A stretch of 64,000 nucleotides of DNA from Otatea glauca (GCA_036346275.1 CM070730.1:46360918-46424917); one strand, 5' to 3'; counted from the first letter of the stretch, positions 22,831 to 33,460 are shown. The notes: generated by a model not told the origin, from the letters alone. Numbers and translations are program-made.

Positions 22831-25389
22831 CCGGCCAGATTCGTATCTCACCAAGTCTTCTTGCGTAGAAGCGGTTGTGTGTGTCTTGGCTTGGCTTTGC
22901 TCTTGATTTGGTTTAGATAATCTTTCATGGACCGCCTTCGTGACTTCGTCTTGCTCTCGATCGGCCCAGATAGCACGTGGTTCCGCCGATTGTGTTGGCC
23001 AACCGTCTCGAGGATAATGTTCCATCGGGCAGGTATACGGTGATGGCAACGCTACTCTCCTCTCCCAGCAAAATTGCCAAAAGGGACACCTTCTATGTGC
23101 CCTCTCCACGTTCTCTGTGCGGTACAAATTATCCGACCGGCGTGGTGTGGTACCGTGGTCGGCTATTCATCCCTTCATATTTCTCCATTAATTGTGAGAA
23201 CGTAGGACCCGCCTTTTATTTGGTCGCCTTAATGGAACCTTTTACGCTTTGTACCATTTGCCTATCCGGGATTCCCTTAGGTTTAATGGTCCTTGAATTT
23301 TTCCGTCTCGATCGGCTTCTATTTGTACGGAGCCGATGGTAATCTTTAGTGTCTCGCCGCCGTCCGAGCTCGATTGTATATCGTCTTGTTGATCCTTCTT
23401 CTGCTCATTTTGCATCGGCTCTTTTCCTTTAGCCGAGCATTGTACCACATTAATAGGAAATGGATCGACGCCCACCGCATGGTCGGCTCATCGGCGAACT
23501 TCAACCGACCATCTTCAATGGCGGATCGGATCTGATTGACGGAAGATATTGCGTCATTAGTGTTATGTGAATAAGAATGATGCCACTTGCAATACTGCGT
23601 TTTTGATCTCGTCGGTTGATGGTATTACATGTCCCTCCCAACAACCGTATTATTTTTCTTGCAAAAGTAAATCAAAATGCGATCGCACTTGGAAACGTCA
23701 AAAGAGTATTTGGCCTCCGACTTGTTCCTAGTCGGCTTTCACCAAGAATGACTAAGGATTTCTTAGACCCTCTTATCCATTCGGCTATGTTTATTCGCTT
23801 CCTCATCCTCCGACGAATCACTAGGACAATACTCAACCATATTAACCTTGGCCTTATCCTTCTCTTTATTATTGCTATTATTGTTCTTAAATCTGTCTTT
23901 AAATACTTTGTGATCGAAGAATCGGCTTTCTTGAGCCGATACAGTGCAACAAATGGCTAAGGTCGGTGAATTCTTGTCCTCCGAATTTCTCCTAAGTGGC
24001 GGGATCAAACCTTGAAATGCTAAATCGGCCAATTGGTTGTCGTAACGTGACACTAAAACACCGATTCTAATTTCTCTAAACCTCTTGATGTAATCTATTA
24101 CCGATTCCCCAAATTTTTGACGTCATCAACTCGGATCTGAAATTCTAAGCTCGATCGCCCAAAAGAAATATTCATGGAATCGGCTTTCCAAATCGCTCCA
24201 CGATGGACCGAATTCGGAGGCAAACAAGTAAACCAAGTAAATGCTGCCCTGAGACAAAGATAACGGAAATAATCTAATTTTCAAACCGTCGGATGGTCGC
24301 TTCACCGCATTGTGCGATAAAGCGCCCAACATGCTCCAAGGTTGTGATCGAGTCATCCCCGAGAATTTGGCGAAGTCCGGACTCTAAAATTATGAGGGTA
24401 GGGCATACGATCTATGTAATCGGGTACGGCTTTTATAGCCGATCATTTTTCCTTTCGGTTGTATGCCAAACCGATCCTCAAAGCGATGCAGATCGATCGG
24501 TCCAATCGGCATTATCGCCACCGCACAAAGAGCCCCGATAATGTCAATCATAATCAGATCCGCCCCGAGTGCAAGCTCGGGTTGCCAATTACGCCGCGTC
24601 GTGTGATTCGATTATCCGATCGTGCGATTATGCCTAATTGTGGTTAAACCGGATAAACGGTTTCGATACGTTACTACCTGTGTGGACCCGGGTTTCTAAG
24701 CGTGGTAGGCTCTTGGGATATCTCTCGGATCCAATCGGTTGTGAAACCGATTGGGGAAAAGCGTAAAAGGAGCCGACGGCGGTAGGTTGATGGACGAATC
24801 TAACTTAGCAGCGTCGGTATAGGCGTGGTAATGGCTCACCCCACTTGACCGAGGATCCTAGGCGGTATGACCGTGGGTTGTGTGGGCATCATCGTGGGAG
24901 GTGAGGTTATAGCCGATGGTTTAGGATCGGCGGTGTGCTCTGCGTGTTTTGTGATCTTTGAAAAACGGGATAATTTGGCAGAGCTTGTAGTGGATCTAGC
25001 AAACTTCCTGACGAGGCCAACTCCTGGGCTATAGTTTTGACGCTATTTGCTATCATCGGCTTGAGGGTTGTCACTAGAGCCGATGATTGATTTATCAAGG
25101 CGTGGTGTCTGATTGATTAATCATAGCCGATAATTCGGCTTGGCGGTGTAGATATCGGCTTACTTGTTCATTATGCCCGCATCACCTGGGCGTTGACCGT
25201 CGGTAGGGCGGATTTTTGAGTAACGCCACGCCTTGTTTTTCGATAGCAACTTAGCATCATCTCTTCAAGAGCAGCTTTCCGAGCTTCAATTTCTTGGCGT
25301 TGTTCTGCGGACAAATCGTCCATTGTTGGGACGATTATAGCTTCTGAGTTGAGATCCGATGGCGGAATCGACTTCCCTGATGAAGACAT
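22831..25389 (-). pseudogene. gypsy gag of element C, fragmented
   Basis: Minus strand, starting at ATG 25389 just inside the primer site (MSSSGKSIPPSD, then an EQRQEIEARKAALEEMM helix). The gag core is recognisable at about 24300-24150 (LKIRLFPLSLSQGSIYLV, WSDLESRFHEYFF) and 24050-23990 (LADLAFQGLIPPL). A degenerate zinc-binding region lies at about 22830. Several frame changes separate these blocks. Confidence 0.75.
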
Positions 25390-25393
25390 TACG

Positions 25394-25413
25394 GGTCCCA
25401 CCGGGCGTGCCAA
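25394..25413 (-). other. primer-binding site of element C
   Basis: On the minus strand the bases read TTGGCACGCCCGGTGGGACC, five bases inside the 5' LTR edge. This is a primer site type common in grass Ty3/gypsy elements and confirms the minus orientation. Confidence 0.85.
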
Positions 25414-25418
25414 GAGTG

Positions 25419-26079
25419 TGTTGGCGTCAAAAACTTGATGTAGGGTTTCTGACAACAAGACACCGCATTTAACACAGTTCAGAGCGTGCCAGTCGATTTG
25501 ACCTGGAATCGACAAGGTAAAAACAATAAAATTCACTCAAGCCGATCGTTAAGATCAATCGGCTTATACTCAATCAGCTTGAAGCCGATCAAGATCAAAG
25601 TAACAAGGTAAGTCTAATTAGCCGATTAAAGCTAATCAGAGGATAAAGGCAGATCGATTCTGAAGAAGGCGATGCGCAACAAAATCAGAATAAATCGAAC
25701 CTGGGGCGTAATTGACGAAGATCAACAATCGGCGATGCGCAACTTTATTGATCAAGATCGATTACAAAGGCTAAATTACAAGAACTACTCCTAGTCGACA
25801 GGAAAAATAGATGAAAAGTAAAGCTGATTGTTTGTATGTGTTGATGATTCCTTTTTTGCAGTTTGCTTCGGCTCTTCTTTTATACCCTTCGTCCGATCGT
25901 ATCCTACTCCAACACGCTTCAAGGTCCGTATCCGTATCGGCCTTATCTTTAGAGGTTGTTTCCTTAAAAATCTTAGTTTTACCAAACATCTCAGATTCTT
26001 TCCAAACTTCTATTAGCTCCCGCATCTTTAATTTGTATTTGCCTGATTTAGACTAACTTGCCGAATTTTGGTGCAAACA
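25419..26079 (-). repeat. 5' LTR of gypsy element C
   Basis: 661 bp with the same ends as the left LTR. The TSD CAACC follows at 26080-26084. The pair of LTRs differs by eye at a short variable stretch near the start, one 6-bp unit and about ten single-base events. Confidence 0.93.
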
Positions 26080-26084
26080 CAACC

Positions 26085-27390
26085 TTCAATCACAAGGATT
26101 GACGTCAAAGTTACGACATTTTTGCCCGGGAAGGAAGAACTCACCAAGTTTCAACAAAAATCGAAAGAACTTCGATCGAGACTTGCTCGTGGGGCTATGA
26201 TGATCAATATGATCTTCAATGACTCCCCACACATCCCAGCAATCAAAAGACCATGACGAAACTCAAGGCAACGCAATCTAAAAGATCAAACATTCAAGAA
26301 CGCAAGGAAGAACTTCTTGCAAGAAGAACGCATGGATTTCTTAGATGATTGAGAATATAAGTTCAGAAGAAGAATCATTCATCAAATATCAACCTCAACA
26401 AAGATTCGTAAGCAAATCCAAATTACGTAAATGTAAATTGCAAGAAAGTAAATGCGAAATTTAAATTGTGTAATTTAAATGCATAATGTAAATGCGTAAA
26501 GAAAATTGAGTAAGAACATAAATGAAAAACTTTTCATTTTTGGAAGGAGAGGTTATAAAGCCTCACATTCATGTGGGCAAAGCTCAAAAGAGCAACTAAA
26601 ACCTCAAGTGAGGGAGGGCTACCCCTACCCCTCTATTTATACTACCTTTGGGCAACTTACCACCCTTGGATGAGCTTCTAAACCCTAGAGCACTCATCAA
26701 GGGCTAGGATTAACCCACTCAACCAGCCATTCAAGGGTTCACCCAAAATCCACAACACATAATGGGTTTTCTTGCACGGTTTTCAAAGCACACTAACTAG
26801 ACCCGCTAACCTATCAACTATACCAAAATCCAATGCCCTCATTGATCCATGCAACGCCTAGTTAGCATCTCAACCGTTCCTTGTCTTCACGGCTTGCCAC
26901 GACTCCGTCTCCGATCATCTTCCGGCGATTCCCGATCGTCTGGACCTCCGACGCTCCTCGCCTAGTCCCGGTCATCCTTCGCCTCACCATGATCTAGCAT
27001 CGTCGATCTGCAACCATCAAAAACAAGGAAACACATCGCATAGCATTATCCAAAATGATATGCAATAAACCTCACACAAATTCAAAAATAAATTTCAACA
27101 TTCGCTCAATAGGCCGGCACTACTGCTCCCACATGGTCGGTAGTGCCGGTCCCTGAAGAACCAACGAAAACACACTCACTAGAATATAACTACCAGACCC
27201 CTCAGCCGGTACTGCCGCTTGGCCGGCACTACCGCACCCACATGGCCGGTAGTGCCGCCCTTGGCAGAGACAACTCAAATTGCTACATTTTAAAAATCCA
27301 ATTCAAATCAAACTCATATCCAAGCAATCCTAACTCAAGCACAGTCAATAACTCATCACCAACAAGAATAGACCTCCACATGGTCTTTCA
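26085..27390 (-). repeat. SIRE-like LTR of element A, right part
   Basis: Continuation of the LTR that begins at 14299. It includes GGAAGGAGAGGTTATAAAGC near 26544, CTATTTATACTACC near 26633, and a cluster of GGCCGGCACTACCGC and its reverse GGCCGGTAGTGCCG between 27110 and 27260. It ends TGGTCTTTCA at 27390, giving TGAAAG/CTTTCA inverted ends with 14299. Confidence 0.88.
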
Positions 27391-28010
27391 ATCTCCCCCT
27401 TGATGAGTATATTGACAAACATCATAAAAGGCATAAATTTGAGTTTGAATGAGAGAAGAAAGAAAGCAATTTGAATGCAAAGCCAAAACTTGGTCCAGAG
27501 AGAAAGATATGAGATCATGACCAAGTTGACATGAAGAAATTTAGAGCAAAATCAAGGAAAGAGCAAGTTTTCCACAAAATCTCTAAAATCCAATCATAAG
27601 TGCTATATGTGATTATGTGATTATGATCCGTAAGAAATAGCAAAATTTTACAAAGATCATAAGAACCGAATAAGCTTCCACATTTTTAATGATGCCTTTT
27701 TTACATTTTCTCCCCCTTTTGGCAATATAGGCATCAAAATGGAATTTTCTCCTCCTTTTTATGTATGCATGAAATGCAACTTAAGGGAGCTTTGAAGATT
27801 ATCCAATTGATCATATTGACAAGATATGACACCAAGCTTATCTATCTCAGATTATAACTAAACTAAGACATGTCTAAGAGCACACACATTTTGTTAGCAA
27901 GCTTAGTTTATAATATTTCATTTTAGCAAGATTGGACAAGTGCGAAACTTAGCAAAGTTTCAAAAGCTAGAAGCAAAACAAAATGAAGTTGTGTTCCTTG
28001 TGTTTTTTAT
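27391..28010 (-). mobile_element. SIRE-like internal DNA with polypurine tract, right of the A LTR
   Basis: 27391-27407 reads ATCTCCCCCTTGATGAG, the complement of the purine tract that abuts the 3' LTR in element B (42837-42853). The next 600 bp parallel 42854-43400 of B (TATATTGACAAAC, TTTGAGTTTGAATGAGAG, TCTCCCCCTTTTGGCAATAT). So internal DNA lies on this side too, which is not expected beyond a 5' LTR. It fades at about 28010. Confidence 0.85.
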
Positions 28011-28414
28011 TTTTGAAAGATAACAAATGAAGTTCAATGCATTCATAGATTTGATTGAGCAAACAAAAAAAGTTTAAATTTTTTGAAAATTTTAGAGAAG
28101 AGTTCTTAGGAAATTATTAAGCTTTCACAAAATTTTTGGATCATAATCACACTTGAGAAAATTTATAAAATTCTGACAAAGTTATTGTCTCAGTTATGTT
28201 TATTCTGTTTTTGATTTTTTAAAGATAACAAATGAAATTCAATTCTTTTAAAAATTTTCTATATGATCCTACACTGCTAAAGATAGTACTATCAATTTTT
28301 CAGAGCTTGACAACCTTGCACAATTTTATAAAAATTTGATAGTGTTTCTGCCGATATTATAAAACGTCTCAAAAATTTGGTTTTCCAACAAATTTTCAGG
28401 GAAGATGACTTTAT
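28011..28414. other. AT-rich LTR-like fragment, no gene
   Basis: The text ATTTTATAAAATTCTGACA plus TTCTGTTTTTGATTTT resembles 10880-10960 inside the decayed LTR at 6980-11531. No coding content. Confidence 0.4.
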
Positions 28415-28610
28415 TAAGGGTTATTGGGCGAAATCCGGTCAAACAACCCGAGATTTCGACATGATTTGGCGAGATCTCATCGAAATTTCCAAAAGTACTG
28501 TAGCAATTTGAATTTTTTTTTATCTGGCTCGGATTTTGTAACCTGTCCCTGATCAAAATCTGAGCTCTTGCGAAATTTCCTCGAGATTTCATTGCCTGGT
28601 CCAGTGCACA
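28415..28610 (-). repeat. GAAATTTCG-rich dispersed repeat, patch 3
   Basis: Contains CGAGATTTCGACATG, CATCGAAATTTCC and GCGAAATTTCCTCGAG. On the minus strand a CAAATTGCTACAGTACTTTT phrase precedes GGAAATTTCGATGAG, matching 6905-6973. Confidence 0.65.
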
Positions 28611-29214
28611 TATAATTGACTTGTTTGTGTTGTTGTGCTTATACATTGTAAGACACTGAGAGGTCTGATTGGTTTGCCTCAGTAGTCATCACAATCCTCC
28701 ACAGGCACAAACACGTCCATTGCCCTGCAGAAAGAAGCCATAATGATATATGATATTCCCTAGCTAGCTAGCTAGCAGCCATGTACATAGGGAATAGGTA
28801 CGGTGGCTATGTACATAGGTATGCCTATGTAGGTGCCTAGGCCTGCAGTCTCAAAAACTGGGTTCTTGGGTCCAAAAGCAGTTTGTTGTGAGGCAGAGAG
28901 GCAGGGCCTGGCTCTGAATGAACAATGAAGCAGCCAGCCGGAGGGCTAAGGCCTAAGGGCTCAGACATTTGCTTAGCCAGCTTCTTCGCTTGAGTTTTAT
29001 CAGATTCAGGTCCCCCATCACATCACCACCTCTCACTGTGATCCTTGGAAAACTAAATATCCCCTTTGGTTCTCGGCGTGCTATTTCTGGCTTTCTGCTC
29101 CTCACGAAGACTCTCACTCTGACCTACCAGCGGCTAAGTAGCATTTCAGCTTTCACTGCATGACGCTCCATTGACATCATCTTTTTGTTTCTTTGGCCTT
29201 TACTTGAGGATAGT
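28611..29214. other. no gene seen
   Basis: Mixed-composition DNA with a short CTAGCTAG repeat at about 28759. The short frames have no recognisable content. Confidence 0.5.
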
Positions 29215-29345
29215 TTGGTCGCCGAAATCCAAAATTTAAGTGAAATCTTGATGTTTCGGACTAAATACGGACGAAATTCAAAAACTAAATTTGAAATCCC
29301 GTATTTTTTAGGTTGGCAAATCCGAAATTTCGGTCATTTTCAACC
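29215..29345 (+). repeat. GAAATTTCG-rich dispersed repeat, patch 4
   Basis: Contains GCCGAAATCC, GACGAAATTC, TTTGAAATCCCG and CCGAAATTTCGGTC, like patch 2 at 12306-12480. It lies just left of the tRNA-like relics. Confidence 0.6.
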
Positions 29346-29404
29346 CCTGTGAAAATAGTCTCCCGATGCTACAAAAAAAGTTAACCATGATGCCATAACA
29401 TCAA

Positions 29405-29476
29405 ATTTAGATGTCCGAGTTGGTCTATAGCGTCGTTATGGTCCGGAAGGTCGCAGGGTCGAATCCCACTCTCAAC
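29405..29476 (+). pseudogene. tRNA-like relic, weak
   Basis: The text GGTCGCAGGGTCGAATCCCA followed by CTCTCAAC looks like a T-arm and acceptor 3' side, and GTTGGTCTATAG upstream could be the 5' side and D-arm (GTTG pairs with CAAC). The anticodon arm does not fold convincingly. Support comes mainly from its two neighbours. Confidence 0.35.
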
Positions 29477-29496
29477 ATTAAACTTTTTAAAATTTT

Positions 29497-29574
29497 GGAG
29501 ATGCAGGGATCGAACATGGGAGATGGGACCTCTCGCATACTAAGGGAGAGCTCTACCATCTAAGCTACATACCC
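29497..29574 (-). pseudogene. tRNA-Ala-like pseudogene
   Basis: The minus-strand text follows the plant tRNA-Ala(AGC) pattern: a TGTAGCTTAGATGGTAGAGC D-arm region, CTTAGTATGCGAGAG anticodon arm, and a GTTCGATCC T-loop with CTGCATCTCC 3' side. The anticodon position reads AGT in place of AGC, the acceptor stem is only partly paired, and the variable region is expanded, so it should not be functional. Confidence 0.7.
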
Positions 29575-29631
29575 ATGTTATCATATTTTGTATAACAATC
29601 TTATGAGTATATCCCTGCTATATAAAAAAAT

Positions 29632-29698
29632 TGTAGGGTCAGGAATCGAACCCAGGTCTCTCGGGTGAGAGACAACTATCCTAACCAGCTAGATTCAA
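29632..29698 (-). pseudogene. tRNA-Glu-like pseudogene
   Basis: The minus-strand text reads TGAATCTAGCTGGTTAGGAT (D-arm), CTCTCACCCGAGAGAC (anticodon arm with CTC in the loop) and CTGGGTTCGATTCC (T-arm). This matches the plant tRNA-Glu(CTC) layout with a degraded acceptor stem. Confidence 0.65.
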
Positions 29699-29699
29699 C

Positions 29700-29945
29700 G
29701 AATTTTCACATGTAATCCAGTCCTAAAATCATCAAATCCGGTCAATTTTGTAGCAATTTCGGTCCGAAAGACCGAAATCTTGGCAAAATTTGCTGAAATT
29801 TTGTCAAAATTTTCGAAATCACTATAGAAATTTGATTTGTTTTCAATTTTTTTTATTCCGCCAAGATTTGAAATCTCTTTCCCGATCGAAATCCGAAATC
29901 TCAACTGAAATTTTGCCGAGATTTTAAACCTTAACCGAGAGAACG
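29700..29945 (-). repeat. GAAATTTCG-rich dispersed repeat, patch 5
   Basis: Contains GACCGAAATC, GCTGAAATTTTG, TTCGAAATC and CCGAAATCTC. Its internal poly(T) (CAATTTTTTTTATTCCG) parallels the one in patch 3, so patches 3 and 5 look like diverged copies in the same orientation. Confidence 0.65.
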
Positions 29946-30360
29946 CCGTGACAGGGGGTTGCAAATTTTTTGGTGATCACTGACCAGTGACCACTACCCC
30001 TGTGTTTCTGTGTGCCGAAAAGCCATGCATGCTAGCAAATGCACGCAGAGGCAAAGAAAGTTCAACCTTCCTTTCCCTTGGAGCGCGCGCACTTATGCAT
30101 ATATCTAGGACGGTCAGGCATTCGATTCAGTGCCCTTTCAGCTTGCCTGCAGGTGCAATCCTGGATCATAATAGTAGTAAAAGTAGATCCCCATACATCG
30201 TTATCACACTTCGAAACTCGCTCGACAGCCTTTCCTAATACTACACTTTCTCCAACGAAGCCTTAGTTTCATTAGCCTTTCAACGTACATTTTATTTTTA
30301 CAAATCTAATTCTCTTTTAAATAAAATTTTAAAAATATCCTCCCCACCGCATACATCACT
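29946..30360. other. no gene seen
   Basis: Short frames only, without domain content. The last 8 bp before the next element (30361-30368) are its target duplication. Confidence 0.5.
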
Positions 30361-30368
30361 ACTACGCT

Positions 30369-30866
30369 TAGAGATGACAATGGAGACCCGATCCCTGTTT
30401 CCCCGCGGAGAATTCCCCTATTAGGGGACAGGGACGGGGGAAATCTCTCCTCGCGGGGGTTTATCGGGGAAAATATTGCCCCCGTCGGGGATCGCGGGGA
30501 CGGGGACGTTCCACCGTTCCCCTTCTCCGATCCCCGTCCCCGTCCCCGTATTATCACTAATAGGTGAAAGTAAATGATCATTCTCAAAAGAAAAAATATA
30601 TATGTGAGGTTATTATTAATAAATACGCTAAATATGAATTACTCTAGTGATTCACTCACACTTGAACCACACATGCACCTTTACTCTAGTGATTCGTTCA
30701 TGTAGCATGTGATCTTTTATATAGTATTTTCGGGGATTAGTCCCCGTCGGGGCCCCGCAAACTTGTCGGGGATCGGGGACGAGGACAGGGGCGGGGAAAT
30801 TTTGCTTATTGGGGATCGGGGATGGGAGGGCGTTCCCCGCAGGGATTTTTCCCGTTGCCATCCCTA
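30369..30866. mobile_element. non-autonomous hAT element, 498 bp
   Basis: Perfect 8-bp target duplication ACTACGCT at 30361-30368 and 30867-30874, as expected for hAT. Terminal inverted repeats are TAGAGATGACAATGG and, from the right end, TAGGGATGGCAACGG (12 of 15 match). The flanks inside are packed with CCCCG/GGGGACGGGG-type words pairing between the two sides (30390-30550 and 30735-30855), leaving an AT-rich centre. No transposase is encoded, so it must be mobilised in trans. Confidence 0.9.
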
Positions 30867-30874
30867 ACTACGCT

Positions 30875-31844
30875 TTCGTACCGTGGCAAAGCATTATAGG
30901 TTCCTGCCGAGCTTCCCTTTCTATGTAGAAATATGCTAACTAATTATTTAATTACTCACTTAAGTAATCACTTTAACTAATTAATTACTTAACTAATCCT
31001 ATCGACGTATGGTTGCTCGTCGACTCCCTGCCATCGGCTGCTGCCGAGCTTCTGCTACACAACAACTCTGGGTCCGTCATGTTTGCCATAACGGACTGTG
31101 CTGTTGTGGTATGAGAGCGCGGCATGTGATAGGTATCGCATGCCGTTGCTTCCGCAGTCATAATTAGTTTTAAAAATTTATTCGCACATACCAGATTTTA
31201 AAAATTTATGTTAAAAACTATCGAGGAAAATACTTCTCTTTAACCTCTTTGCGCCTGTCTCTCCCCCCTTCTCTCTCTCCTCAATGCAATTGATGAGTGC
31301 CTTCTTTCCTTAAGTCTCTCACTCACCCGTACTGCATGCATGCTGAGCCTTCTGCTTCTCTGCGGACAGGGCCTCCGTGTAGTCCTTGTAGAACTACAAC
31401 GTAAGCAGTCCCCACAGGCGAGGACCATCCGATCGAGTCATTGGACGGTCCGGATCGATTCAAAACCGAATGGACAATGTTTTGCTACAGTATAATGAAC
31501 ATTGTTTCATACAATGTAAAATCTATATAGTACTTTTAGCCGATCTAAACCGTCTGTTTTCGATTAGACGATCCTACGAAAACTACTTAAGTTACGGTCC
31601 CCACGCGACTGCAAGGGAGCCCTCTCTCTTCTCTGCAAAAGAGAAGAGGACTACACTGCCCTGCCTTGGGACTAGCACGGTAGCCGCAGCCCGCAGCAGC
31701 ACCCTTGTCTGAACAAGCAAAGCCTCCTCAAAGTACACTGCATGCTGCAGGTAGGCCACATGGAGCCATGCAGCTAGGGTAAGCATATATCTTTCAGCTA
31801 ATAACAGAAGATCGAAAAACCTACGCACAGTTAATTTATATATA
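30875..31844. other. no gene seen
   Basis: Nearly 1 kb without recognisable coding content; the longer frames are low-complexity or lack any domain. No repeat boundary was found. Confidence 0.5.
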
Positions 31845-32108
31845 CCGCCTCGGATCATAAATAGTTATTATTTTAGATATATATACAGTCAAACATTTAA
31901 AAATTTAACTATGAAAATATTTTTAAATATTTAAATTAGATATATGAAAATCATATATGTAGATTTGTCTTAAAAAGTACTTTCATAATATTATAATTTT
32001 ATTGGATTTTATAAATATATTATAATATAAATTAGTAGTCTAAGCGATGTTTTGGTGACCGTATCGATGTCCAAAATGACAACTATTTGTATCCTAAAAC
32101 AACCCGAG
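31845..32108. mobile_element. Stowaway-like MITE, about 264 bp
   Basis: Ends are CGCCTCGGATCATAAATAGT on the left and, read inward from the right, CTCGGGTTGTTTTAGGATAC, sharing a CTCGG start and an ATAGTTNTNATTTT-like box. TA dinucleotides flank both sides (31843-31844, 32109-32110). The AT-rich body with GTCAAACATTT and TTTGGTGACCG-like text is typical of grass Stowaway elements of the Tc1/mariner group. Exact ends are approximate. Confidence 0.65.
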
Positions 32109-32110
32109 TA

Positions 32111-32512
32111 ATTAGCAAATATAAAGTACGTACAAGGATAATAACACAATTAAAACATGTAATACAAATAATCACCATTTTCATTAATTAACAAATGTCA
32201 TACATAATTTATACATCGGAATCTCATATAATCATCAATTACAACCAATAGAATACAAGAAAAAGTTTACGTACGATCTATAAATAAAATTTCCAGATGA
32301 CCTCTAATAAATCCCTGAAATTATTAGTCATCATAAATATAAATAGAAGCTAAACAATGGGAAATTGAAAGATAACTTGAGTGCCGTCAGACCCTTATGC
32401 GAGTAGTGAGCGCTCATTGAGATACTAGACCGTTCGGAGCCAGTTGGCACCTCTCGCTAATTAGGGTTTTGTCATTCGGCAAACACAAACCTATTTTTAG
32501 GAGACACACATT
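32111..32512. other. no gene seen
   Basis: AT-rich DNA leading into the gag start of gypsy remnant F; it may contain the decayed leader of that element, but no LTR edge is recognisable. Confidence 0.45.
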
Positions 32513-33460
32513 ATGGCTACTGAAAGGATATTAGAGCTGGAGGAAGCCTTGCATGTTGATGAAGTGGAAGTAGAAAAAGAGTTGGAGAGCGAGGAAGAAG
32601 ACCCTGAAGAGGTCAATGTGGAGCCTGAAGACCAGGAGCCTAAAGTGCGGGATGTGCACGTGTAGTTTGAGGTCGTTGCTCTTGGTCATCAGGATCACTT
32701 CTTGTAGATGCCTGCCCACCAACCGTCATATGCCCCAGGGGAGCCTTAACCTGGTTGGCTTGATGAGTGATGGTGTTAGTTTAGTCAGTTGAGACTCTTG
32801 TTTTGAGTCGCGTCCGCTTAAGATAGGAAGTGTTTCCCATGTAGGCGTTAATTTTGTGTGCTTAGGTTGAGTCACTTCTTTTATGATTGCTAAGTATGTA
32901 TTATGTGTTGCATGGCCCTTAGGCTCTTGTAAGCAACTATACCAAGTTATTAATAAAGTTTGTTTATTCTTGTTGGATTAAACCTGTTTCCCCTACAATT
33001 AGGATTCTTGTTTCTTGTCTGCTGTTCCTTCTCCTCTAACCCTGCGAAGTGATCAGTAGATGGTTCAGACTTGTGAAAACAATGGAGCTAGTGGAAGTGG
33101 TTCCTGATCCAATGGCAACCCCAATGATGGAGATTTTCCTCAACCGTCGCCTTAAGTGGATATGCAGAATGTTGGAGCATTCTTAGATGCTCAGACTCAG
33201 TTGATGCATACCATGATGCAGCAAATGCAGACTTTAAGTAATCAAGCAAGTACCAACAATGGACCTCGTCCTTATTCAAAGCTGTCAGATTTCATGAGGA
33301 CTCGTCCACCAACATTCTATAAAAATGTTAACCCTCTCGAAGCAGATGATTGACTTAGGACCATTAAGAGGAAGTTGCATATTACTCAGTGTGAAGGCAA
33401 TGAGAAGTTTCTCTATGCTTCTCATCAACTAGAAGGAACTACTGCTAAGTGATGAGAAAA
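32513..33460 (+). pseudogene. gypsy gag of remnant F
   Basis: ATG at 32513 opens an acidic stretch that stops at codon 51. A second block at 33156-33350 (FLDAQTQLMHTMMQQMQ, then KLSDFMRTRPPTFY) and its continuation after a stop (IKRKLHITQCEGNEKFLYA, ASHQLEGT) match the gag core of chromovirus-type Ty3/gypsy elements. Stops at 33351-33353 and at about 33451 break it. Confidence 0.8.

Larger units (their letters stand above)
14627..26079 (-). mobile_element. Tat-like Ty3/gypsy retrotransposon C, minus orientation
   Basis: Two near-identical LTRs (14627-15278 and 25419-26079) both start TGTTGGCGTC and end GTGCAAACA. The 5-bp target duplication CAACC is perfect at 14622-14626 and 26080-26084. 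The primer-binding site and gag are at the right and the polypurine tract at the left, so it reads on the minus strand: gag, protease, RT, RNase H, integrase, with a plus-strand antisense gene between integrase and 3' LTR. Domain order, the primer site TTGGCACGCCCGG and the antisense gene fit the Tat group. The whole is 11,453 bp and coding is heavily frameshifted. Confidence 0.93.
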
